Of a stretch of 64,000 bases of DNA, positions 19,868 to 27,311 are shown piece by piece. Source of the DNA: Leifsonia sp. 466MF (GTDB lineage Bacteria; Actinomycetota; Actinomycetes; Actinomycetales; Microbacteriaceae); the NCBI RefSeq assembly GCF_900100265.1, contig NZ_LT629696.1:2418001-2482000 (forward strand). The letters are read 5' to 3'. The notes beneath the pieces are model-generated. The model made no database searches and was not told the DNA's origin. It saw nothing but the letters and a program-made list of their open reading frames with translations. The translations under genes and the position numbers were made by a program. Positions within the stretch are counted from its first letter, which is position 1. The number at the start of each line of letters is the position of its first letter.

Positions 19868-20494
19868 ATGGATGTCTACTTCTTCGACTGCGACAAGACG
19901 CTCTACGACTACGACTTCCACAAGCGGCTGCCCAAGCTCGCGGAGCTGGGAGGCGTGAGCCAGTACAGGCTCGCATCCAGCTGGTGGGCGGGTGGACACG
20001 AGCGTGCGGCCGAGATCGGCGAGTACGCCACGAGCGAGGAGTACCTGGAGGCGTTCGCCGAGGTGACCGGCGCCCGGCTGACGCTCGCGCAGTGGCAGGA
20101 GGCGCGGAAAGCGGCCATGACGCCCATCCCCGGCGCCATCGCGGCGCTGCACGAGGCCGCGACGCTGGGGACGGTGTCGCTGCTGTCGAACAACCCCATC
20201 CCGTTCAAGGACTCGCTGCCGGTGCTGACGCCCGAGATCGTCGACGTGCTGCAGGACAACGACCTGGTCTCGGCCGTGCTCGGCGCACGGAAGCCCGAGC
20301 GCCGGATCTACACCAGGGCGCTCGGGCGGTTCGGGGTGCGGCCGGAGGACGCCATCCTCTTCGACGACTCGATCGCGAATGTGGAGGGCGCCCGCGAGTG
20401 CGGGATGCACGCGTACCACTTCGCCAAGCGCGAGGACGGCACCTTCGACACCGACGGTATGCTCGACGCCCTCCACGCCTTCTCCGCCCGCTGA
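19868..20494 (+). CDS. HAD-superfamily hydrolase (IA subfamily)
   Basis: 208 aa. Motif I is FFDCDKTLYD (nucleophile Asp7, acid/base Asp9), motif II SLLSNN, motif III Lys in GARKPERRIY, motif IV AILFDDSIANVEGA. This is the HAD-IA set, with a helical cap in residues about 15-90. It acts on a small phosphorylated or halogenated metabolite that cannot be named from sequence. It is divergent from ywlC (59 bp apart) and convergent with the ABC-2 permease across palindrome A. It marks the left edge of the inserted block. Confidence 0.88.
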   Translation: MDVYFFDCDKTLYDYDFHKRLPKLAELGGVSQYRLASSWWAGGHERAAEIGEYATSEEYLEAFAEVTGARLTLAQWQEARKAAMTPIPGAIAALHEAATLGTVSLLSNNPIPFKDSLPVLTPEIVDVLQDNDLVSAVLGARKPERRIYTRALGRFGVRPEDAILFDDSIANVEGARECGMHAYHFAKREDGTFDTDGMLDALHAFSAR

Positions 20495-20513
20495 CCCCGT
20501 TCCTCTTCGCCTC

Positions 20514-20592
20514 CCCCACCGTCGAGTCCACAAACTTTGCACGCGACACGCGGGGTGCGTGTGCAATTTGTGCGGACTCGACGGTGGGTGGG
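20514..20592. repeat. Palindromic element A (degenerate copy) between convergent genes
   Basis: An imperfect inverted repeat about 79 bp long. Outer arms of 14 bp are perfect (CCACCGTCGAGTCC at 20516-20529, complement at 20574-20587). Inside, ACAAA/TTTGT and TTGCAC/GTGCAA still pair around small bulges. It shares its core with element B. It fills the gap between the HAD gene and the ABC-2 permease, where it may act as a bidirectional terminator. Confidence 0.85.
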
Positions 20593-20599
20593 AGCGGGC

Positions 20600-21397
20600 T
20601 CAGCGGCGGCCGGCGGAGCGGCGGAAGAGCCAGGCGGCCCAGACGTAGGCGGCCGCGACGATGAGAGCGCACCAGCCGAGCGCCCACCACAGGTCGGTGC
20701 CCGGGTCGCGTCCGAAGAGCGGCGCGCGGATCGTCTCGATGATCGGGGTGATCGGCTGGTTCTCGGCCACCCACCGCAGCCAGTCCGGCATCGTGTCCGT
20801 CGGCACGAACGCGCTCGACAGGTACGGCAGGAACAGCACGGCGAAGCCGTACCCGCTCGCCGCGGTCGGGCTCTTCGCCGCGAGGCCGATGGCGGCGAAC
20901 AGCCAGGTGATCGCCAGGATGAACAGGGCGACGATTCCGAGCGCGCCGATCCACTGCGCCACATCGGCGGTCGGGCGGAAGCCCAGCAGCAGGGCGACGC
21001 CGATGACGACGCCGGTCGCGACCAGGTTGCGCAGCAGACTCGCCACCACGTGTCCGGTCACGACGCCACGCGACCGCAGCGGCATGGTCCGGAAGCGGTC
21101 GACGATGCCGTCGCTCATGTCGTTGGCCACATCCACCGCGGTGCTCGACGCCCCGAAACCGGCGCACAGCAGGATGATTCCGGGCACGACGTACTGGACG
21201 TAATCCCCCGAGCGGTCGATGGCGCCGCCGAACACGAACGTGAACAGCAGCATGAGGATCACCGGAAGCGCGATGGCCATGGTGAGCGCGTCCACATCGC
21301 GGAGCGAGTGGCGGACGCTGCGGCCCACAAAGACGAGGGTGCTCGTGAAGGGCGAAACCCGCCGCGCCGAGCGGACGGGGACGGTGAGAGCGGTCAT
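20600..21397 (-). CDS. ABC-2 type transport permease (DrrB-like)
   Basis: 265 aa, six membrane helices, with the ABC-2 pattern of a conserved amphipathic region near residues 90-115 (VANDMSDGIVDRFRTMPLRSRG). It pairs with the ATPase encoded immediately upstream; its ATG overlaps that gene's stop (ATGA). DrrAB-type pairs export antibiotics or lipids (family knowledge); the substrate here is unknown. It ends just after palindrome A. Confidence 0.92.
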   Translation of the reverse strand: MTALTVPVRSARRVSPFTSTLVFVGRSVRHSLRDVDALTMAIALPVILMLLFTFVFGGAIDRSGDYVQYVVPGIILLCAGFGASSTAVDVANDMSDGIVDRFRTMPLRSRGVVTGHVVASLLRNLVATGVVIGVALLLGFRPTADVAQWIGALGIVALFILAITWLFAAIGLAAKSPTAASGYGFAVLFLPYLSSAFVPTDTMPDWLRWVAENQPITPIIETIRAPLFGRDPGTDLWWALGWCALIVAAAYVWAAWLFRRSAGRR

Positions 21398-22311
21398 CGG
21401 ACGACCTCCTTCTCGGTCGAGGTGTTCTGGGGGACGTTCTGGACGGACTGCCCGGTCAGGGCGAGGAAGGCGTCGTCGAGCGACGGCTTGCGGATGCCGA
21501 TGGAGGCTCCGGGGACGCGGAGGGCGTCGAGCGTGTCGATGGCGTCGCGGAGCGCCTCGACGCTTCCGTCGGTCGGCACCTCCCGTACGATCTCGCCGTG
21601 CGCGTCGCGGAGCTCGACGACCTCGCCGCCGACGCGCGCCTTCAGCTCGGTGGCAGTCCCCTCCGCGACGATCGTCCCGTGGTCGAGGACCGCGATCCGG
21701 TCGGCCAGCTGGTCCGCCTCCTCGAGGTACTGCGTGGTGAGCAGGATGGTGGTTCCTCGACGCGCCAGATCCTGGATGATGTCCCAGAGCGCCTGCCTGC
21801 TGCGGGTGTCGAGGCCGGTCGTCGGCTCGTCCAGGAAGATGACCGGCGGCGTCGCGACCAGGCTGAGCGCCAGGTCGAGGCGCCGTCGCATCCCGCCGGA
21901 GTAGGTCTTGACGCGCTTGCGTGCCGCCGCGGCCAGGTCGAACGCGTCGATCAGCTCGCCGGCCCTTCGGCGCGACTCGGCGGCGGTGAAGCCGGAGAGC
22001 CGTGCCATCATCCGCAGGTTCTCCTCCCCCGTGAGCACGCCGTCGACCGCCGCGGACTGGCCCGTCACGCTGATCGCGCGCCGCACCTCCTCGGGCTCGG
22101 CGACCACGTCGTGACCGGCGACCGTGACGCTTCCCGCGTCGGGCCGGACCAGGGTCGAGAGGATGGTGATCAGCGTCGTCTTGCCCGCACCGTTCGGCCC
22201 GAGCAGCGCGAAGACGCTCCCCGACCGCACGCGCAGGTCGATGCCGTCGAGGACCGTCTGCTCCCCGAAGGACTTGCGGAGGCCGACCACCTCGATCGCG
22301 GTTCCGTTCAT
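21394..22311 (-). CDS. ABC transporter ATPase (DrrA-like, DUF4162 C-terminus)
   Basis: 305 aa. Walker A GPNGAGKTT, signature YSGGMRRRLDLA, Walker B VIFLDEPTTGLD, switch His in LLTTQYLEEAD (Gln in place of His, as in DrrA). A C-terminal extension after residue 225 has the DUF4162 form seen in daunorubicin-resistance ATPases. It powers the permease encoded downstream. A divergent TetR gene across a 132-bp gap with palindromic sites is the probable regulator. Confidence 0.94.
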   Translation of the reverse strand: MNGTAIEVVGLRKSFGEQTVLDGIDLRVRSGSVFALLGPNGAGKTTLITILSTLVRPDAGSVTVAGHDVVAEPEEVRRAISVTGQSAAVDGVLTGEENLRMMARLSGFTAAESRRRAGELIDAFDLAAAARKRVKTYSGGMRRRLDLALSLVATPPVIFLDEPTTGLDTRSRQALWDIIQDLARRGTTILLTTQYLEEADQLADRIAVLDHGTIVAEGTATELKARVGGEVVELRDAHGEIVREVPTDGSVEALRDAIDTLDALRVPGASIGIRKPSLDDAFLALTGQSVQNVPQNTSTEKEVVR

Positions 22312-22339
22312 CGGACTTTCCCTTCTGTGTGCTGCCTAA

Positions 22340-22366
22340 ACTGTTTATGCAGTAAACAACTGTTTA
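22340..22366. promoter_or_regulatory. Candidate operator cluster between the DrrA-like gene and its divergent TetR regulator
   Basis: TGTTTA-TGCAG-TAAACA (22342-22358) is a perfect 6-bp inverted repeat. The 8-mer ACTGTTTA also occurs twice in direct orientation (22340-22347 and 22359-22366), 19 bp apart. An outer CTGTGT/ACACAG pair (22325-22330, 22373-22378) is nearly concentric. The patch is strikingly AT-rich for this genome and lies where both divergent promoters must be. Confidence 0.6.
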
Positions 22367-22443
22367 AGTGATACACAGTCCTAGGATGAGTGTCAACACC
22401 TGATCCCGAAGATCCGGGAGCACGGGATGAGAAGGGCGGAACC

Positions 22444-23433
22444 ATGGCCGACGACGTCGAGGATGTCCTCCCCCGCGCCGTCGCGCTCAGCTGGGGCGTC
22501 GCCGAACACCCGCAGCGCGGGCCGAAGCGCGAGCTGAGCATCGAGCGCATCGTCGACACGGCCATCGAGATCGCGGACGCCGACGGCCTGGGCGCGGTGT
22601 CCATGAGCCGCATCGCCGGCGACCTCGGCTTCACGACGATGTCGCTCTACCGGTACGTCACCAGCAAGGACGACGTCCTCGCTCTGATGCAGGATGCGGT
22701 CTGCGCCATCCCGATCCCGCCGGACGACGAGCTGGGGCGGCGCGGGGACGCCGGCAGCCAGGAAGGCTCGCGCACGGACGGCTCGGATCACGACTGGCGT
22801 GCCGGGCTGCGGCGGTGGGCCCTGGCGAACATCGAGGTGATCCAGGCGCACCCGTGGTTCCCCGACATCCCGATCAGCGGCATCCCGCTGATGCCCAACA
22901 ACCTGGCCGTGTTGGACTGGGGGCTCCGTGAGATGCGCGGCCTGCCGCTCACGGACGCCGAGAAGATGTCGACAGCGCTTCTGCTGTCGTCGTACGCCCG
23001 CGCGGTCGCCATCGTCGAGCGGGATGTGAGCCGCTCGCGCTCCGCCGACGCTCCGCCCGCCCACGGCGAGGCGTTCACCGCAGCGCTCGCCGAGCTGGTG
23101 ACGCCCGAGCGCTTCCCCGACCTGGCGCCGCTCATGTCATCAGGTGCTTACGCGGACTCCGACGGCGCCGACGACCAGGACGACTTCGCGTTCGGACTGG
23201 AGCGCATCCTCGACGGCATCGCGACGTACATGGCCGCACGGCGGAGCGGCGAGCCCGTCACCCCCTACGAGGATCGGCCGGAGCCGATCCCGCGTGACAA
23301 GGCGGTTCGCGAGGCGGCGAAGGCGCGCCGGGAGGCGGAGTCGCGACTGCGCGAGGCCCGCAAGAACGAGCGCGAGGCGATCGCGCGCGCCCGCGAGCGC
23401 GCCGCCCGTGAGGCGGAGCGCGCCGCCCGCTGA
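22444..23433 (+). CDS. TetR-family regulator (TetR class C-terminal domain) with long charged tail
   Basis: 329 aa. The HTH lies at about 35-75 (MSRIAGDLGFTTMSLYRYVTSKDDV), followed by a TetR_C-like ligand domain (about 115-275). This combination is typical of repressors next to DrrAB-type pumps. The last 50-60 residues are an almost continuous Arg/Glu/Ala/Lys-rich helix, unusual for TetR proteins and of unknown role. The ATG at 22444 was preferred over an in-frame GTG at 22390 because it has a purine-rich AAGGGCGG upstream and starts near the domain. Divergent from the pump genes it likely represses. Confidence 0.88.
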   Translation: MADDVEDVLPRAVALSWGVAEHPQRGPKRELSIERIVDTAIEIADADGLGAVSMSRIAGDLGFTTMSLYRYVTSKDDVLALMQDAVCAIPIPPDDELGRRGDAGSQEGSRTDGSDHDWRAGLRRWALANIEVIQAHPWFPDIPISGIPLMPNNLAVLDWGLREMRGLPLTDAEKMSTALLLSSYARAVAIVERDVSRSRSADAPPAHGEAFTAALAELVTPERFPDLAPLMSSGAYADSDGADDQDDFAFGLERILDGIATYMAARRSGEPVTPYEDRPEPIPRDKAVREAAKARREAESRLREARKNEREAIARARERAAREAERAAR

Positions 23434-23460
23434 CCCTCGCCCCCTCCGCGCCGCACCCCT

Positions 23461-23544
23461 CCGCCCGCCGTCGAGTCCGCAAACTTTGTACGCTCGCGCC
23501 GCGCGGCCCGAGCGTACAAAGTTTGCGGACTCGACGGTGGGCGG
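23461..23544. repeat. Palindromic element B: 36-bp arms with one mismatch
   Basis: Left arm 23461-23496, right arm 23509-23544; the arms are complementary except at position 7 (G versus A). The core contains TCGAGTCCGCAAACTTTG, shared with element A up to point changes. The 12-bp loop (23497-23508) contains its own CCGCGCGG palindrome, so the hairpin can extend. It separates convergent TetR and cysE. Confidence 0.95.
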
Positions 23545-23550
23545 AACGGG

Positions 23551-24120
23551 TCAGATGTACATGGCCGGGTCGATCCAGTCGTCGCCCGCGATCTGCTCGT
23601 GGCCGGAGCGGGGGCGGGGATGCGCTGGCACGCCGACGAGCAGCGAGTCAGCGGGCGCATCCCGCGTGACGACGGCGTTCGCCCCGATCACCGAGCGCGC
23701 CCCGATCGTGATCGCACCGAGCACCTTGGCCCCGGCGCCGACGATCACGCCGTCCTCCACCGTGGGATGCCGTTTGCCGTGCCCGCTCCCCCGGCCGCCC
23801 AGCGTGACGCCGTGGTAGAGCATGACGTCGTCGCCGATCCACGTCGTCTCGCCGATCACCACGCCCATCCCGTGGTCGATGAAGAAACGGCGACCGATGC
23901 GCGCGCCCGGATGGATCTCGATCCCGGTCAGGAAGCGGGTGAACTGCGACAGCAACCGCGCGGGCGTCCGCAGGCCCGCGCGCCACATCCGGTGCGCGAT
24001 GCGATACGACCACACGGCATGAAGCCCGGAGTACGCCGTGGCGACCTCGAACCCGGTGCGGGCCGCAGGGTCGTGCCTGCGCGCGTTGCGGATGTCCTCG
24101 CGCGCTCGGAAGATCGGCAC
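23551..24120 (-). CDS. cysE: Serine O-acetyltransferase
   Basis: 189 aa, the short CysE form. The left-handed beta-helix (hexapeptide repeats) spans about 65-165, with catalytic His in [13 protein letters not shown] and HGVTLGGRG. It acetylates L-serine with acetyl-CoA, giving the substrate for CysK. It starts with GTG 5 bp after cysK, so the two cysteine-synthesis genes are cotranscribed. The C-terminus ends WIDPAMYI; the terminal Ile is what CysK needs to bind CysE in the cysteine synthase complex (family knowledge). Confidence 0.95.
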   Translation of the reverse strand: MPIFRAREDIRNARRHDPAARTGFEVATAYSGLHAVWSYRIAHRMWRAGLRTPARLLSQFTRFLTGIEIHPGARIGRRFFIDHGMGVVIGETTWIGDDVMLYHGVTLGGRGSGHGKRHPTVEDGVIVGAGAKVLGAITIGARSVIGANAVVTRDAPADSLLVGVPAHPRPRSGHEQIAGDDWIDPAMYI

Positions 24121-24125
24121 CCCGT

Positions 24126-25064
24126 TCAGTCCAGCAGGTCGGCCCAGAGCGGCGTGGAGATGTACCGCTCACCGGTGTCGCAGACGATCGCGACGATGGT
24201 CTTGCCCGTGTTCTCCGGACGCTTCGCGAGCTGAAGAGCCGCCCAGACGATCGCACCGGACGAGATGCCGGCGAGGATGCCCTCCTCGCTGGCGAGCCGC
24301 TTCGCCACGTCGAGCGCGTCGTCGAAGGAGACGTCCACCACCTCGTCGTACACGGTGGTGTCGAGGATCTCGGGCACGAAGTTCGCGCCGATCCCCTGGA
24401 TCTTGTGCGGTCCCGGCTTGCCGCCGTTCAGGATGGGCGAGTCGAGCGGCTCGACGGCGACCACCGTGACGCCGGGCTTGCGCTCCTTGAGCACCTGGCC
24501 GACGCCGGTGATCGTGCCGCCGGTCCCGACGCCCGCGACGAAGATGTCGACGTCGCCGGCCGTGTCCTCCCAGATCTCCTCCGCCGTGGTGGCGCGGTGG
24601 ATGGCCGGGTTGGCCTCGTTGGCGAACTGGCGCGCCCAGATGGCGTTGTCGGTCTTCGCGACGATGTCCTGCGCCGTCTCGACCGCTCCCCGCATCCCGT
24701 CGGGGCCGGGCGTCAGCACGATCTCGGCGCCGAACGCGCGCAGCAGCACGCGGCGCTCCTTGCTCATGGTCTCGGGCATCGCGAGGATCACCTTGTAGCC
24801 GCGCGCCGCACCGACCATGGCGAGCGCGATGCCGGTGTTGCCGCTGGTGGCTTCGACGATCGTGCCACCGGGCGTGAGGGCTCCGGCCTTCTCCGCGGCG
24901 TCGACGATCGCGACACCGATGCGGTCCTTGACGCTGCCGGCCGGGTTGTAGAACTCGAGCTTGGCGAGGATCGTCGCGTCGACGCCCTCGGTCAGCCGGT
25001 TGAGGCGGACGAGCGGCGTACGGCCGACGGCCTCGGTGACGTTCTCGTAGATGTGACCTGACAT
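24126..25064 (-). CDS. cysK: Cysteine synthase (O-acetylserine sulfhydrylase)
   Basis: 312 aa. PLP-binding Lys46 in [11 protein letters not shown], the substrate loop TSGNTG (73-78), and the PLP-phosphate site [10 protein letters not shown]. It replaces acetate of O-acetylserine with sulfide to give cysteine. The ATG (MSGHIYEN) has GAGGAA 7 nt upstream. First gene of cysK-cysE. It is divergent from prmC across 101 bp. Confidence 0.97.
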   Translation of the reverse strand: MSGHIYENVTEAVGRTPLVRLNRLTEGVDATILAKLEFYNPAGSVKDRIGVAIVDAAEKAGALTPGGTIVEATSGNTGIALAMVGAARGYKVILAMPETMSKERRVLLRAFGAEIVLTPGPDGMRGAVETAQDIVAKTDNAIWARQFANEANPAIHRATTAEEIWEDTAGDVDIFVAGVGTGGTITGVGQVLKERKPGVTVVAVEPLDSPILNGGKPGPHKIQGIGANFVPEILDTTVYDEVVDVSFDDALDVAKRLASEEGILAGISSGAIVWAALQLAKRPENTGKTIVAIVCDTGERYISTPLWADLLD

Positions 25065-25165
25065 GGCCTGTTCCTCGTGCTCTCGTACGGTGGATGACGA
25101 CAGGGGGATGCGTGATCGCGTCTCCACTCTAGACGCCGTGCGCCAGCCGCTAGGCTCTTCTGGCG

Positions 25166-26062
25166 ATGACCCCCACCACCCCTGCTCCTGGCGCATCCTC
25201 TGGCGCCGTCTCCGTCCGATCCGCACGGGAGGATGCCGTCGCCGCACTGTCGCGCGCGGGCGTCCCCGACCCGGAGGTGGATGCCGAACTCCTCATCGGG
25301 CACGTGCTCGGCGTCGGCCGTGGCCGCGTCCAGGCGCTCGTCGTGATGGATGCGGAACTCCCTCCCGAGGACGCCGCGACGCTGCGGTCCCTCGTCGAAC
25401 GCCGAGCCGCCCGGGAGCCGCTGCAGCACATCACGGGCCGCGCCCCGTTCCGCTCGCTCGAGCTGAACGTCGGGCCGGGTGTCTTCGTACCGCGGCCCGA
25501 GACGGAGCAGGTGGCGCAGTTCGCGATCGACGCACTCCGCGCCGTCCCCTCGCCCGAGCCGGTCGCGGTCGACCTCGGCACCGGGAGCGGCGCGATCGCG
25601 CTGGCCCTCGCGACCGAGGTGCCGCACGCACGCGTGTACGCGGTCGAGAACTCGCCGGAGGCGTTCATCTGGGCGCGCCGGAACATCGACGAGGTCGGCG
25701 CCACGAACCTGACGCCGGTGTTCATCGACCTCGCCGACGCGCTCCCGCAGCTCGACGGGACGGTGGATGTGGTCATCTCGAACCCGCCGTACGTGCCGGA
25801 CGACGCCATCCCGCGCGATCCCGAGGTCCGGCTGCACGATCCGCACGCCGCGCTCTACGGAGGCCCGGACGGGTTGGATGTGGTGCGCACGATCTCCCGG
25901 GTCGCCCAGCGTCTGCTCCACCCGGGCGGCACCCTCGTGCTCGAGCACGGCGAGCTGCAGGGCGCGGCGATCCGCGACCTCCTGACCGCTGACGGCTGGC
26001 GCGCTGCCGCGACGCACCGCGACCTCACGACCCGGGACCGCGCGACCACTGCGCTCCGCTGA
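25166..26062 (+). CDS. prmC: Release factor glutamine methyltransferase
   Basis: 298 aa. N-terminal helical domain (about 20-85), then a Rossmann methyltransferase: DLGTGSG (136-142) for SAM and the catalytic NPPY at 206-209 for the Gln side chain. It N5-methylates the GGQ glutamine of RF1 and RF2. In related genomes it follows prfA on the same strand and precedes ywlC. Here it is on the opposite strand, convergent with prfA across hairpin C and far from ywlC. TAGGCT lies 9 nt before the ATG. Confidence 0.96.
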   Translation: MTPTTPAPGASSGAVSVRSAREDAVAALSRAGVPDPEVDAELLIGHVLGVGRGRVQALVVMDAELPPEDAATLRSLVERRAAREPLQHITGRAPFRSLELNVGPGVFVPRPETEQVAQFAIDALRAVPSPEPVAVDLGTGSGAIALALATEVPHARVYAVENSPEAFIWARRNIDEVGATNLTPVFIDLADALPQLDGTVDVVISNPPYVPDDAIPRDPEVRLHDPHAALYGGPDGLDVVRTISRVAQRLLHPGGTLVLEHGELQGAAIRDLLTADGWRAAATHRDLTTRDRATTALR

Positions 26063-26064
26063 CA

Positions 26065-26141
26065 CCCAAGCCAACAGCTCCTGAGTTTTTCGGCCTCCGA
26101 CCGCGGGTCGGGCCGAAAAACTCAGGAGCTGTTGGATTGGG
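26065..26141. repeat. Hairpin element C filling the prmC/prfA gap
   Basis: Left arm 26065-26095 and right arm 26111-26141, 31 bp each with a single mismatch. The 15-bp loop holds CGACC-GCG-GGTCG, extending the stem. The core is ACAGCTCCTGAGTTTTT, unrelated to elements A and B. It takes up nearly all of the 82 bp between convergent stops, so a bidirectional terminator role is likely. Confidence 0.95.
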
Positions 26142-26144
26142 CCG

Positions 26145-27221
26145 TTAGTCGGTGGCTAGGTCGGCGAGGCGCGATTCTTCGTCGGCCTGGATGTTCGACT
26201 CGATGACGGGGTCGAGGGCGCCGTTCATGACGGCGTCGAGGTTGTAGGCCTTGTAGCCGGTGCGGTGGTCCGCGATCCGGTTCTCCGGGAAGTTGTACGT
26301 GCGGATGCGCTCGGAGCGGTCCATCGTGCGGATCTGGCCCTTGCGGAACTCCGCGGCCTCGGCGTCCGCCTCCTCCTGCTGCCGGGCCAGCAGCCGGGCG
26401 CGGAGCACGCGCATCGCGGCCTCGCGGTTCTGCAGCTGGCTCTTCTCGTTCTGCATCGAGACGACGATGCCGGTCGGCACGTGGGTGATCCGCACGGCCG
26501 AGTCCGTCGTGTTGACCGACTGACCGCCGGGGCCGGACGACCGGAACACGTCGATCTTGAGGTCGTTGGGGTTGATCTCGACCTCCTCCGGCTCGTCCAC
26601 CTCCGGGAACACCAGGACGCCGGCGGCGGACGTGTGGATGCGGCCCTGCGACTCGGTCGCCGGCACGCGCTGGACGCGGTGCACACCGCCCTCGTACTTC
26701 AGGTGCGCCCAGACGCCCTCGGCGGGATCGGTGGAGCTGCCCTTGAACGCGACCTGGACATCCTTGATGCCGCCGAGGTCGCTGGAGGTCTGCTCGATGA
26801 TCTCGGCCTTCCACCGCTTGGAGTCGGCGTAGTGCAGGTACATGCGCAGCAGGTCTCCGGCGAAGAGAGCGGACTCGGCGCCGCCCTCCCCCATCTTGAT
26901 CTCCATGATCACGTCGCGGCTGTCGTTGGGGTCGCGCGGGATGAGCAGGCGGCGCAGCTTCTCGGCCGACTCGGCGACGCTCTGCTCCAGACCGGGGACC
27001 TCCTCGGCGAACGCCGCGTCCTCCGTCGCCAGCTCACGGGCGGCGTCGAGGTCGTCGGACAGCTGCTTCCACTCGTTGTACGCGGCCACGATCCGGCTGA
27101 GCTCTGCGTAGCGCCGGTTGACGCGCTTGGAGCGGACCGGGTCGCTGTGCAGCTCCGGGTCGGAGAGCTGCTGCTGGAGGTCGTCGTGCTCGGCGATGAG
27201 GCTGTTCACCGATTCGAACAT
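26145..27221 (-). CDS. prfA: Peptide chain release factor 1
   Basis: 358 aa, standard length. The codon-recognition tripeptide is Pro187-Ala-Thr189 (PxT, the RF1 type that reads UAA and UAG), and the catalytic GGQ is at 232-234 in [10 protein letters not shown]. The N-terminal start [15 protein letters not shown] matches the family; an upstream in-frame start would overlap the rho terminator hairpin. Downstream of rho on the same strand, without rpmE between them. Confidence 0.97.
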   Translation of the reverse strand: MFESVNSLIAEHDDLQQQLSDPELHSDPVRSKRVNRRYAELSRIVAAYNEWKQLSDDLDAARELATEDAAFAEEVPGLEQSVAESAEKLRRLLIPRDPNDSRDVIMEIKMGEGGAESALFAGDLLRMYLHYADSKRWKAEIIEQTSSDLGGIKDVQVAFKGSSTDPAEGVWAHLKYEGGVHRVQRVPATESQGRIHTSAAGVLVFPEVDEPEEVEINPNDLKIDVFRSSGPGGQSVNTTDSAVRITHVPTGIVVSMQNEKSQLQNREAAMRVLRARLLARQQEEADAEAAEFRKGQIRTMDRSERIRTYNFPENRIADHRTGYKAYNLDAVMNGALDPVIESNIQADEESRLADLATD

Positions 27222-27262
27222 GGGGTCTTCTTTCTGGAGGGGTGCTGCCGGGGAACGACGAA

Positions 27263-27302
27263 GCGCCCGCCCGCCATGCACGGTGGCACGGCGGGCGGGC
27301 GC
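27263..27302 (-). terminator. Hairpin downstream of rho
   Basis: Perfect 13-bp GC-rich arms (27263-27275 and 27290-27302) with a 14-nt loop, 10 bp beyond the rho stop. No T-run follows in the direction of rho transcription, so it may be an atypical actinobacterial terminator or an mRNA 3' stabiliser separating rho from prfA. Confidence 0.7.
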
Positions 27303-27311
27303 TGATCGCAG

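Noticed and set aside
19868..26062. Genomic island or transposon carrying the pump and cys genes
   Set aside because: No transposase, integrase, tRNA-end or target-site duplication is visible, and codon/base composition looks like the neighbours. Kept only as an insertion-plus-inversion hypothesis.
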